This document shows positions 23,392-30,162 of a DNA stretch of 52,502 nucleotides, one piece after another (position 1 is the first letter of the stretch; each line of letters begins with the position of its first letter). The stretch is from Paraburkholderia madseniana (GTDB lineage Bacteria; Pseudomonadota; Gammaproteobacteria; Burkholderiales; Burkholderiaceae). The stretch lies in the NCBI RefSeq assembly GCF_009690905.1, contig NZ_VOSW01000066.1, positions 1 through 52,502 on the forward strand. Direction: 5' to 3'. Below the pieces are notes generated by a model. It did no database searches. It was not told the DNA's origin and saw nothing but the letters and a program-made list of their open reading frames with translations. The translations under genes were made by a program, and so were the position numbers.

Positions 23392-24669
23392 TCAATGCGC
23401 GCGGCCGCGCGCAGCACGCTCGAGCAACAACTCGCGCTCGCGCGCATTGCGCGTCATGGCGGCAGCGCGTTCGAATTCGGCGCACGCCTCTTCCACGCGG
23501 CCGAGTTTCTCCAGCAAATCGCCGCGCACGCTCGGCAACCAGTGATAGTTCGCGAGCGCCGCATCGGCGGCGAGCGCATCGACGATTTCCAGACCCGCAG
23601 CCGGTCCGAACGCCATGCCGACTGCCACCGCACGATTCAACTCCACCACCGGCGAAGGCGTCACCTGCGCGAGCGCGTCGTACAACGCGACGATCTGCAC
23701 CCAATCAGTCTCCTCGGCACGGCGTGCACGCGCATGACACGCGGCCAGCGCCGCCTGCAATGCATACGGCCCACTCGCACCGCCCAACGCGTGCGAGGTG
23801 CCGAGCGCGGCCAACCCGCGGCGGATCAGCAGCGGGTCCCAGCGGCTGCGGTCCTGGTCGAGCAGCAGCACCGGCCGGCCCTCGCCATCGGTGCGCGCGT
23901 GCGTGCGCGACGCCTGGATTTCCATCAACGCGACGAGGCCATGCACTTCGCTTTCGTCCGGCACGAGCCCACTCAGCACCCGCCCAAGCCGTAGCGCTTC
24001 CTCGCACAACGCCGGACGCATCCAGTCGTCGCCGGTTGTGGCCGAATAGCCTTCGTTGAAAATCAGATAGATCACCTGCAGCACCGACGCTAGCCGCGGC
24101 GCACGCGCATCGGCCTGAGGCACCTCGAACGGCACCTTGGCCGCCGACAACGTGCGTTTGGCCCGCACGATGCGCTGCGCGATGGTCGGCTCGGGCACAA
24201 GAAACGCGCGCGCGATTTCGTCCGTAGTGAGGCCACCGAGCAGGCGCAGCGTCAACGCGACTCGTGCGTCGGTGGACAACACCGGGTGGCACGCCGTGAA
24301 CACCAGGCGCAGCAGATCGTCGCCGATATCGTCGGCGCGTGCGGCATCGAGGGTATCGACGAAATCCGGCACGAGGTGCGCCTCCATTGCGTCGAGATCG
24401 TGGCCCAACTCCTCACGCTTGCGGGCATGCAGCGCCTCCTGGCGCAAGCGGTCGAGGGCGCGATTCTTCGCGGTTGCCATCAGCCACGCTCCCGGGTTGT
24501 CGGGCACGCCAGCGTCGGGCCAATGTTCGAGCGCCGAGACCAGCGCGTCCTGCGCCAGCTCTTCGGCGAGCCCCACGTCACGCACGATCCGCGCGACGTG
24601 GGCGATGACCTTGGCGGATTCGATCCGCCAGACTGCCTCGATGGCACGATGGGTGGCCGGTTTTGTCAC
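23392..24669 (-). CDS. ECF sigma factor, ECF42-type with C-terminal extension
   Basis: A 425-residue sigma factor. Sigma region 2 is at residues 10-85 (DVGLAEELAQDALVSALEHWP, ATAKNRALDRLRQE) and region 4 at 130-180 (ALTLRLLGGLTTDEIARAFLVPEPTIAQRIVRAKR). A ~200-residue C-terminal helical domain follows (IYLIFNEGYSATTGDDWMRPALCEEALRLGRVL), the hallmark of the ECF42/DUF6596 group. In Streptomyces this group is linked to DGPF (YCII) proteins and lacks a classical anti-sigma factor. Two DGPF proteins are encoded nearby here. It is the last gene of a four-gene operon, starts with GTG, and begins 4 nt after the VOC gene stop. Confidence 0.9.
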   Translation of the reverse strand: MTKPATHRAIEAVWRIESAKVIAHVARIVRDVGLAEELAQDALVSALEHWPDAGVPDNPGAWLMATAKNRALDRLRQEALHARKREELGHDLDAMEAHLVPDFVDTLDAARADDIGDDLLRLVFTACHPVLSTDARVALTLRLLGGLTTDEIARAFLVPEPTIAQRIVRAKRTLSAAKVPFEVPQADARAPRLASVLQVIYLIFNEGYSATTGDDWMRPALCEEALRLGRVLSGLVPDESEVHGLVALMEIQASRTHARTDGEGRPVLLLDQDRSRWDPLLIRRGLAALGTSHALGGASGPYALQAALAACHARARRAEETDWVQIVALYDALAQVTPSPVVELNRAVAVGMAFGPAAGLEIVDALAADAALANYHWLPSVRGDLLEKLGRVEEACAEFERAAAMTRNARERELLLERAARGRAH

Positions 24670-24673
24670 GGGA

Positions 24674-25081
24674 TCAGCCCGCTGCCTTGGCGTTCGGATC
24701 CATGTAGATCAGCTCCCAGATGTGTCCGTCGATATCTTCGAAGCCGTGCCCGTACATGAAACCGTAGTCCTGCGGTGCGCGCGGCACCGTGCCGCCGGCG
24801 GCGAGCGCCTTCGCAACCAGCGCATCCACCTCGCCCCGGCTCTCGCACGAGAGGCCCAGCAACGCCTCGGTGCTTTCCTTCGGATTGCAAAGCGACTTGC
24901 GCGTGAAGGACTTGAACAGGTCCTTGATCAGCAGCATCGCGTAGAGGTTCTCGCCGAGAATCAGACACGCGGCCTGTTCGTTGGTGAATTGCGCCTCGAA
25001 GCTGAAACCGATCGCGCTGAAAAATGCCTTCGACCGTTCGAGATCGTCGACAGCGAGATTGACGTAGATCTGCTTATGCAT
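24674..25081 (-). CDS. VOC (glyoxalase/bleomycin-resistance-like) protein
   Basis: A 135-residue vicinal-oxygen-chelate-fold protein. It starts MHKQIYVNLAVDDLERSKAFFSAIGF and ends GFEDIDGHIWELIYMDPNAKAAG, typical of the PhnB/glyoxalase-like branch. An H and an E ligand are visible in the DGHIWELIYM segment. The start is 25081, preceded by a weak GGAT site; the upstream open frame is not conserved. It lies in the ECF42 operon. Substrate unknown. Confidence 0.88.
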   Translation of the reverse strand: MHKQIYVNLAVDDLERSKAFFSAIGFSFEAQFTNEQAACLILGENLYAMLLIKDLFKSFTRKSLCNPKESTEALLGLSCESRGEVDALVAKALAAGGTVPRAPQDYGFMYGHGFEDIDGHIWELIYMDPNAKAAG

Positions 25082-25165
25082 GATGAAATCCAGTGATCGG
25101 GTTGTGGGCTCGCCGGGACGTCGCAGTGCATCGCACTGCGTCACGCATGCAGCGATCCCGCGTAC

Positions 25166-25693
25166 TCAACTCGCTTCGGCCAGCGTTTTCAGATTGCTCA
25201 GGCCGTCTTCGAAATCCTTGCCGACCATCCGGTCCATGCTGACGAACACCTGCATCAGCTTCGACAGAAACGGCGCAGGCCCATGCATCGCCCAGGTGAC
25301 CTGAGTCGCGCCGGCCTCCGGCTTCAACGTGAAATCGGCGATGTTATGAGCTTCGAACGGCTTGATGAAATCGAGGTTCATCGTCACGTTCGCCGGCGCC
25401 GCCGTGTCGACGATCTCCATCTGCCCCACCCCAACCTTTTCGCCTTGCCACGCATAGCGCGCACCCTTGCCGCTCGGCGTGCCGCTATAAGTGCCCTGCG
25501 CCGCGGGATCTTTGCGCAGGAACGGATTCCAGCGATTGAACTGATGCAGATCGTCGATCAATCCGTAAACCCGCTCAGGCGGCGCCTCGATGCGCACGCT
25601 GCGTTCGATGCGAAAGTTGTCGGGGCGCGTCGCCGCATAGATGAGCAGCAAACCCACCGCCGCGACGACGCTGATCAGAATGACTTTGAGCAT
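25166..25693 (-). CDS. SRPBCC-family membrane-anchored protein
   Basis: A 175-residue protein with one N-terminal membrane segment (KVILISVVAAVGLLLIYA). A START/polyketide-cyclase-like SRPBCC domain follows (RIERSVRIEAPPERVYGLIDDLHQFNRWNPF to the C-terminal MDRMVGKDFEDGLSNLKTLAE). This fold binds hydrophobic ligands. GAGAGG precedes the ATG at 25693. Such proteins are frequent companions of ECF41/42 sigma factors. Ligand unknown. Confidence 0.85.
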   Translation of the reverse strand: MLKVILISVVAAVGLLLIYAATRPDNFRIERSVRIEAPPERVYGLIDDLHQFNRWNPFLRKDPAAQGTYSGTPSGKGARYAWQGEKVGVGQMEIVDTAAPANVTMNLDFIKPFEAHNIADFTLKPEAGATQVTWAMHGPAPFLSKLMQVFVSMDRMVGKDFEDGLSNLKTLAEAS

Positions 25694-25754
25694 GATGAAT
25701 CCTCTCGATGTGGCCGGATCGGTGCCTCGTTCGGCGGTCGGATCGGCGTCGCGA

Positions 25755-26168
25755 TTAATGTTTGGCTGCGTCCAGCTTGCGGAAGCGGTCCACTTCCGGG
25801 CCCGGCTCGAAGTCCTCGAGTTCATACAGTTGCCGCACTTCGATTTCGCCCTCGGCCTGCTCGCCGAACGGCGCCGGGAAGCGCCGCGCCCATTCCATGG
25901 CTTCTTCGCGGGAGCGAACCTGAATCAGCGTGTAGCCGGCGATCAATTCCTTGGTTTCCGCGAATGGGCCGTCGATCACCGTGCGCTTGCCTCCGCTGTA
26001 GTGGATGCGCCAGCCTTTCGAACTCGGTTTCAGGCCGGTTGCGTCGAGGAGCACACCGGCCTTGGCCAGTTCTTCATGGTAGGCGCCCATCGCCACCATC
26101 AGGGCTTCGTCCGGCTGGCCGCCCGCTTCGCTGACGGCAGTCGCCTTGACTATGATCATGAATCGCAT
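25755..26168 (-). CDS. DGPF (YCII-related) protein
   Basis: A 137-residue protein with the defining motif VIDGPFAETKELIAGY near residue 65. The N-terminal MRFMIIVKATAVSEAG and C-terminal charged tail match the DGPF/YCII family that accompanies ECF42 sigma factors. In Streptomyces, DGPF genes are main targets of the sigma factor. It is the first gene of the four-gene operon and has an ECF42-like promoter upstream. GGAG is 9 nt before the ATG. Molecular function is unknown. Confidence 0.88.
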   Translation of the reverse strand: MRFMIIVKATAVSEAGGQPDEALMVAMGAYHEELAKAGVLLDATGLKPSSKGWRIHYSGGKRTVIDGPFAETKELIAGYTLIQVRSREEAMEWARRFPAPFGEQAEGEIEVRQLYELEDFEPGPEVDRFRKLDAAKH

Positions 26169-26238
26169 CGCAATCGCTCCTAGGGTGGTGTGTAGTTGGT
26201 GGAGAGCCGTTATCTGTTTGCTGGCTCCTTACTCACAC

Positions 26239-26265
26239 GACGAGCGATGCGCGGCCGGATCGACA
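26239..26265 (-). promoter_or_regulatory. Candidate ECF42 promoter of the DGPF-sigma operon
   Basis: On the minus strand TGTCGA (26265-26260) is followed after 17 nt by CGTC (26242-26239). From memory, the published ECF42 motif in Streptomyces venezuelae is TGTCGA at -35 with CGA/TC at -10, which this matches closely. It lies about 70 nt before the first gene of the operon and implies autoregulation. Confidence 0.55.
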
Positions 26266-26323
26266 TATTTGTCGTCAGCCTAGGGAAAACCCCAAGAAAA
26301 TAGCCATGAATGGGCGAACCTGC

Positions 26324-26677
26324 TTATAGGAAACAAGGCCCGAGCTTGCGGACTTCGACGGTGCACCACGACGCCGCCGGGCAGGCCTGCGCGATCGCCA
26401 CTGCTTCTTCACGGGTTTCACAATCGAGCAGATAGAAGCCGCCGATCATTTCCTTGGCTTCGGCGAACGGGCCGTCGAGCAATTTCGCTTGACCATCGCG
26501 CACCTGCACGCGCACGGCGTCATTCGTGGAGGTCAGCGCTTCGGCTGCGACCAGCTTGCCGCGCTCTTTGAGGCCGGTGGCGAAACGCACCATCTGGTCA
26601 TAAACCTCGCGCCCCGCCTGCTCACCACGTTCGACGCGTTGATTCGGGGGTTCGACGATAAGCAGCATGTAAGACAT
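26324..26677 (-). CDS. DGPF (YCII-related) protein, second copy
   Basis: A 117-residue protein of the same DGPF family. It begins MSYMLLIVEPPNQRVERG and carries LLDGPFAEAKEMIGGFYLLD near residue 60. It is clearly diverged from the neighbouring copy, so this is not a recent duplication. GGAGACGCC precedes the ATG at 26677. It has its own sigma-70-like promoter upstream. A gap of about 155 nt with the ECF42-like promoter separates it from the sigma factor operon. Confidence 0.87.
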   Translation of the reverse strand: MSYMLLIVEPPNQRVERGEQAGREVYDQMVRFATGLKERGKLVAAEALTSTNDAVRVQVRDGQAKLLDGPFAEAKEMIGGFYLLDCETREEAVAIAQACPAASWCTVEVRKLGPCFL

Positions 26678-26764
26678 GGCGTCTCCGATTGATCGCGCCG
26701 TGGGCGTGAACGCCAGCGAGGCGTATGACGGCAAGAGCGCGCTTACAGTTGGGTTGCGAAAGCC

Positions 26765-26793
26765 AGTCTAGCAAGCGCGGATGACTCCAGCAA
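26765..26793 (-). promoter_or_regulatory. Candidate sigma-70 promoter for second DGPF gene
   Basis: On the minus strand TTGCTG (26793-26788) and TAGACT (26770-26765) are spaced 17 nt, about 90 nt before the start codon at 26677. Confidence 0.45.
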
Positions 26794-26879
26794 ACCCGTT
26801 TCACTGCCCGGGCATCGACGGACCGCAAGCCCTACGGACACTCGTAATACGGATGCGGCACGTGGATTGCTGCTTCGGT

Positions 26880-26891
26880 TGTATCGATACA
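26880..26891. repeat. 12-bp perfect palindrome upstream of small lipoprotein
   Basis: TGTATCGATACA is its own reverse complement, 16 nt before the start codon at 26908. It may be an operator, but a single short palindrome is weak evidence. Confidence 0.3.
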
Positions 26892-26907
26892 CATCCGAGG
26901 TGACATC

Positions 26908-27096
26908 ATGCGAAATCGATCTGTAATGGGCGTCATTGCAATGGCATTGGCGCTACTGACACTGACGGCCGGCTGCACCCTTGGCGGTGCGGCAGCAGGT
27001 GGCGTCATCGGCAACGAGGCGACCAATCACAGCGCGGTCGGCACGGTCGGCGGCGCGGTAGCCGGCGGGATTATCGGACACGAGTTGGGCAAGTAA
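26908..27096 (+). CDS. Small glycine-zipper lipoprotein
   Basis: A 62-residue protein with a lipoprotein signal peptide (LLTLTAGC lipobox, Cys about residue 23). The mature part is a Gly/Ala-rich glycine-zipper-like segment (GGAAAGGVIGNEATNHSAVGTVGGAVAGGIIGHELGK). This resembles OsmB/Rick_17kDa-type small outer-membrane lipoproteins that affect envelope stability. GAGG lies 6 nt before the ATG. Confidence 0.85.
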   Translation: MRNRSVMGVIAMALALLTLTAGCTLGGAAAGGVIGNEATNHSAVGTVGGAVAGGIIGHELGK

Positions 27097-27130
27097 TTTA
27101 AGCCTGAACTGCCTGAAACAATTCGATCAG

Positions 27131-27172
27131 AGAATATGACGGGTTCGCAAACGCGACCACCCTTCATATTCT
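27131..27172. terminator. Long hairpin after small lipoprotein gene
   Basis: AGAATATGA (27131-27139) and TCATATTCT (27164-27172) are exact complements, and the enclosed sequence pairs further (GGGTTCGC with GCGACC). It begins about 35 nt after the lipoprotein stop. It lacks a clean U-run and could also act in mRNA stability. Confidence 0.4.
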
Positions 27173-27228
27173 CCTATTCAGCCGCTCTCTCACGTGACAC
27201 AACAACGCCACTTTGAAGTATTCTCCCA

Positions 27229-27244
27229 ACGCGTTTAAACGCGT
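27229..27244. repeat. 16-bp perfect palindrome
   Basis: ACGCGTTTAAACGCGT is its own reverse complement in the 291-nt gap before the large lipoprotein gene. It is long enough to be unlikely by chance and could be a protein binding site. Confidence 0.5.
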
Positions 27245-27329
27245 CGTGAACGCATTACGCGTGGATTAAAGGCAGCAAATAATCTGCTTTCAAGCCGATA
27301 AACCGGCGCGACAAATGCAATTAAATTTA

Positions 27330-27346
27330 TCGGCATAATCTGCCGA
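27330..27346. promoter_or_regulatory. Inverted repeat near the large lipoprotein gene
   Basis: TCGGCA (27330-27335) and TGCCGA (27341-27346) are complementary with a 5-nt spacer, about 45 nt before the start codon at 27388. Their position suits an operator or a short 5' hairpin. Confidence 0.35.
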
Positions 27347-27387
27347 CATAACAAACGAATCATATAAACAGGGTATCGGGGAAATTC

Positions 27388-29349
27388 ATGCATCGATCGT
27401 TAGTGCGTAGCGGCGTCGCGGCCGCAGTGGCCTTTGCGTTGTTCCAACTCGGCGGTTGCGGCGGCGGCGGTTCCAGCTCAACATCGTCGAGCACGCCGAC
27501 GGTCACGGCTACCTCGGTGAACGGCACGGTCGCCACCGGCAGCGCCGTAGTGGGCGCAACCGTCACGCTGACCGATGCGACCGGCGCTCAGGCCACGACA
27601 GCCACCAACACCCAGGGCGCGTACACGATCTCGGTGAAAGGCATGACCGCGCCGTTCCTGATCGTCGCCACCGACGCCACCGGCATCTCTACCCCGCTCG
27701 TCTCCGTGCTCGCCAAACTGCCCAATGGCACGGCGCCGGCAGTCGCCAACGTCACCACGCTGACCACGGCGATTGCCGCGATGCTGACCGCTTCGGGCAA
27801 CCCGCTCGACCTCGCGTCCACCACGGCGCTGGCCAAGGTGACGCTGCCGTCCGTGCAGATCGCCACCATCACGCTCGACGCGATACTGACGAAAATCCTC
27901 GCGCAGAACGGCATCCAGACGGCGGGCTTCGATCCCATCGGCGTGGCCTTTACGCCGAACCACACCGGCGCCGATGCGGTGATCGACACGGTGTCGGTCG
28001 TGTCGGCGGCCAACGGCGGCCTGTTGCTGCTATCGAACGCGACGCCGGGCACGACAGTCGTGCTGAACAACCAGACTTCCCAATCGGTCACGCTGGCAGC
28101 GCCGCCCGCGGCGGCCAACTATCTGGAGCCGCTGGCGTCTCTGCTGACTGCCTGCGCGGCGACCGGCACGCTCAACACGTCATGCTCGCCGGCCATCGAC
28201 TCTGCCTACCTCGAAAACGGCTCGACCGATCTGGCCGTCGCCCACGGTCTGACGGAAACGACCTTCAATGGTGCGGTGTTCGGTTCGCCGAAGACGCTTG
28301 CCTTCTTCACACGCAACGGCAAGCAGCTTGCGCTCGTGCAGTTGCCGGTCACGCTGGCGAGCGGCACGGCAGCCGGTGTGCTCTACACCATCGCGCAACA
28401 GTTCTCCACGCCCGTCACGCTCGCCAACGGCACGCAGCTCGGCTGGGATCTGATCGGCAATCAGTCGCAATTCGCTGTGTCGATCATGTCGCAAATCCAG
28501 CGCCGCACCTTCCTCGATTCGAAGCTGAACGACGTGAACCGGTACGAGTCGGGTCTTAAGATTGCGATTCCGACCACTTCGAATCCGACGGTGTATTCGG
28601 CTTCCGTCACGGGACCTGGCCTCGCTGCGCCGGTCTGGCTGATGCAGCGCAATGCGCTCGGCATCAGCTCGCTGGGTCTGTCGGATTTGCCGTTGAGCGC
28701 GGCGCCGGTTTCGCCGGCGACGACCAGCAGTAATACGGAGTTGTATCGCTGGTCATGGCAATCGCTGTCGTCGACCGCGAACTTCACACCGGCGGCTTCG
28801 AGCGGCTACTACTCGGCGCAATCGATCGACGCGAGCACCGTGCCCCTCTACTCGACCTACACCGTGACGTTCTACGACCAGAACGGCGTGCAGCTCGGCC
28901 AGTCGTCGATCATCAATCCGGGCAGCCCGTTGAACGCGGCGGCGGGCAGCGCGGTCGCGTGGCCGACGCTACTGCCGGACTTCGCGACCCAGTTCCTCAC
29001 GCCAGCCGGGTCGCTGGCCGGCGTGCAGTACGCGATGAGCGTGACGTGGTCGAGCCTCGTGAACGGACAGAATCTCGCGTATCCGGTGACGTCAGTGCAG
29101 ATTCAGGCCTCCCCTGGAACGGGCTCCGGCTCGACGACTGCAATCGATGGCTTCTCGATCAGCGCGCCGAACAACACATCGGTCGGCCAGTTTCAAACCA
29201 CCGTCTTTGCGGGAGTCAATGCCGGGGGCGTACAGACTTGCACGAACTGCCCGTTCCCGGCGTTGACGTCCGGTGGTTCGCGGCTCGTGCAATTGGGTGG
29301 CGGGCGGAATGGGATCACGTACTACGACTTGACGAAGTACAACGACTAG
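27388..29349 (+). CDS. Large surface lipoprotein, function unknown
   Basis: A 653-residue protein with a lipobox (ALFQLGGCGGGG, Cys about residue 24) and a Ser/Thr linker (SSSTSSSTPTVTATS). A carboxypeptidase-regulatory-like beta domain follows (VNGTVATGSAVVGATVTLTDATGAQATTATNTQGAYTISV, residues 45-90). The rest is Ala/Thr/Ser-rich and unrecognised, ending GGRNGITYYDLTKYND. Homologues in Burkholderiaceae are annotated as hypothetical lipoproteins. It is likely anchored in the outer membrane. Long antisense frames opposite it are shadows. Confidence 0.8.
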   Translation: MHRSLVRSGVAAAVAFALFQLGGCGGGGSSSTSSSTPTVTATSVNGTVATGSAVVGATVTLTDATGAQATTATNTQGAYTISVKGMTAPFLIVATDATGISTPLVSVLAKLPNGTAPAVANVTTLTTAIAAMLTASGNPLDLASTTALAKVTLPSVQIATITLDAILTKILAQNGIQTAGFDPIGVAFTPNHTGADAVIDTVSVVSAANGGLLLLSNATPGTTVVLNNQTSQSVTLAAPPAAANYLEPLASLLTACAATGTLNTSCSPAIDSAYLENGSTDLAVAHGLTETTFNGAVFGSPKTLAFFTRNGKQLALVQLPVTLASGTAAGVLYTIAQQFSTPVTLANGTQLGWDLIGNQSQFAVSIMSQIQRRTFLDSKLNDVNRYESGLKIAIPTTSNPTVYSASVTGPGLAAPVWLMQRNALGISSLGLSDLPLSAAPVSPATTSSNTELYRWSWQSLSSTANFTPAASSGYYSAQSIDASTVPLYSTYTVTFYDQNGVQLGQSSIINPGSPLNAAAGSAVAWPTLLPDFATQFLTPAGSLAGVQYAMSVTWSSLVNGQNLAYPVTSVQIQASPGTGSGSTTAIDGFSISAPNNTSVGQFQTTVFAGVNAGGVQTCTNCPFPALTSGGSRLVQLGGGRNGITYYDLTKYND

Positions 29350-29389
29350 AGCAGGACAAACAAGAAACGCCGGCGCATCGCAGCGGCTT

Positions 29390-29671
29390 TCATGCCGCCG
29401 GCAACAGCGACCGGGCCTGCTCGAGAAGTGCGTGGGACGCAGCAAACTCGTTGCGTCCCGCCATCGTCAATGCGGCGTGGCCGGTGCTCGCGAACAGTTC
29501 GTCGTTGGACGTTGCGACTGCGTTCGAACCGGAACCCGGCTGGTCGTATCGGCGAAAGAACGCGAGCATCTGGAACGCGTCGAGTCGCCAGTCCTCTGGA
29601 CCGGCCTTGGCTAGAAGCTCAGCGGCGGCGGCTAGTTGCCGCGTGACTGCGAGGAATTCAGAGCGTTCCAT
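29390..29671 (-). CDS. Hypothetical small protein
   Basis: A 93-residue, mostly helical, soluble protein without a recognised domain (MERSEFLAVTRQLAAAAELLAKAGPEDWRLDAFQM, ending SHALLEQARSLLPAA). AAGGAG lies about 9 nt before the ATG at 29671, which fixes the start; the open frame to 29785 lacks such a site. It lies convergent to the large lipoprotein gene. Confidence 0.6.
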   Translation of the reverse strand: MERSEFLAVTRQLAAAAELLAKAGPEDWRLDAFQMLAFFRRYDQPGSGSNAVATSNDELFASTGHAALTMAGRNEFAASHALLEQARSLLPAA

Positions 29672-29760
29672 GACACCTGTCTCCTTGTGAGTCGCCGTCA
29701 CCGGGCGTTCTGAGAGTTTAGCGCAGGAATTCAATCGGCCATCGACGCAACCGTAGTCCT

Positions 29761-29799
29761 GCAAACTCGCAGGCCCAAGCAACAAGCCCGCGAGTTTGC
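29761..29799 (-). terminator. Hairpin at the end of the cus operon
   Basis: GCAAACTCGC (29761-29770) and GCGAGTTTGC (29790-29799) are exact complements, with extra GGC/GCC pairs inside. It lies 12 nt after the cusF stop on the minus strand. There is no U-run, so it may be a stabilising 3' hairpin or Rho-associated. Confidence 0.45.
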
Positions 29800-29811
29800 A
29801 TCAACAACGCA

Positions 29812-30162
29812 TCACGACGCTTTTTCCAGTTTCACGATGGTCATCGTGCCGTCGACGTCTTCAATGCGCACCTTCACCTTGTCGCCTTCGTGAATCCGCT
29901 TGATCATCGCGGCATCCTTCGCCTTGAAGGCCATGGTCATGGCCGGCATCCCGACGTTTTGCAGCGCGCCGTGTTTCAGCGTGACCATGCCGGAGGCCGG
30001 GTCCACTTTTCTCACCTCCGCATCCGTGAGCGCCGCATTCGGTAAGTCCTTTGAAGCCGCCGGCTTCATAGACATGTTCATCCCCGCCATATCGTCGCCC
30101 GCAAACGCAGGGGCCGCAGCAATGGCGCCGAAAGCAGCAAACGCAACAATCCATTTCTTCAT
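29812..30162 (-). CDS. cusF: CusF-like periplasmic copper/silver chaperone
   Basis: A 116-residue periplasmic protein with a signal peptide (VAFAAFGAIAAAPAFA). The CusF-type OB fold has KHGALQNVGMPAMTMAFKAKD. The methionines of the M-T-M motif and the preceding His are conserved. The tryptophan that caps the metal site in Escherichia coli CusF (W-P-x-M-T-M) is Met here. It would carry Cu(I)/Ag(I) to the efflux pump. Its ATG overlaps the cusA stop by four bases, making it the last gene of the operon. Confidence 0.87.
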   Translation of the reverse strand: MKKWIVAFAAFGAIAAAPAFAGDDMAGMNMSMKPAASKDLPNAALTDAEVRKVDPASGMVTLKHGALQNVGMPAMTMAFKAKDAAMIKRIHEGDKVKVRIEDVDGTMTIVKLEKAS

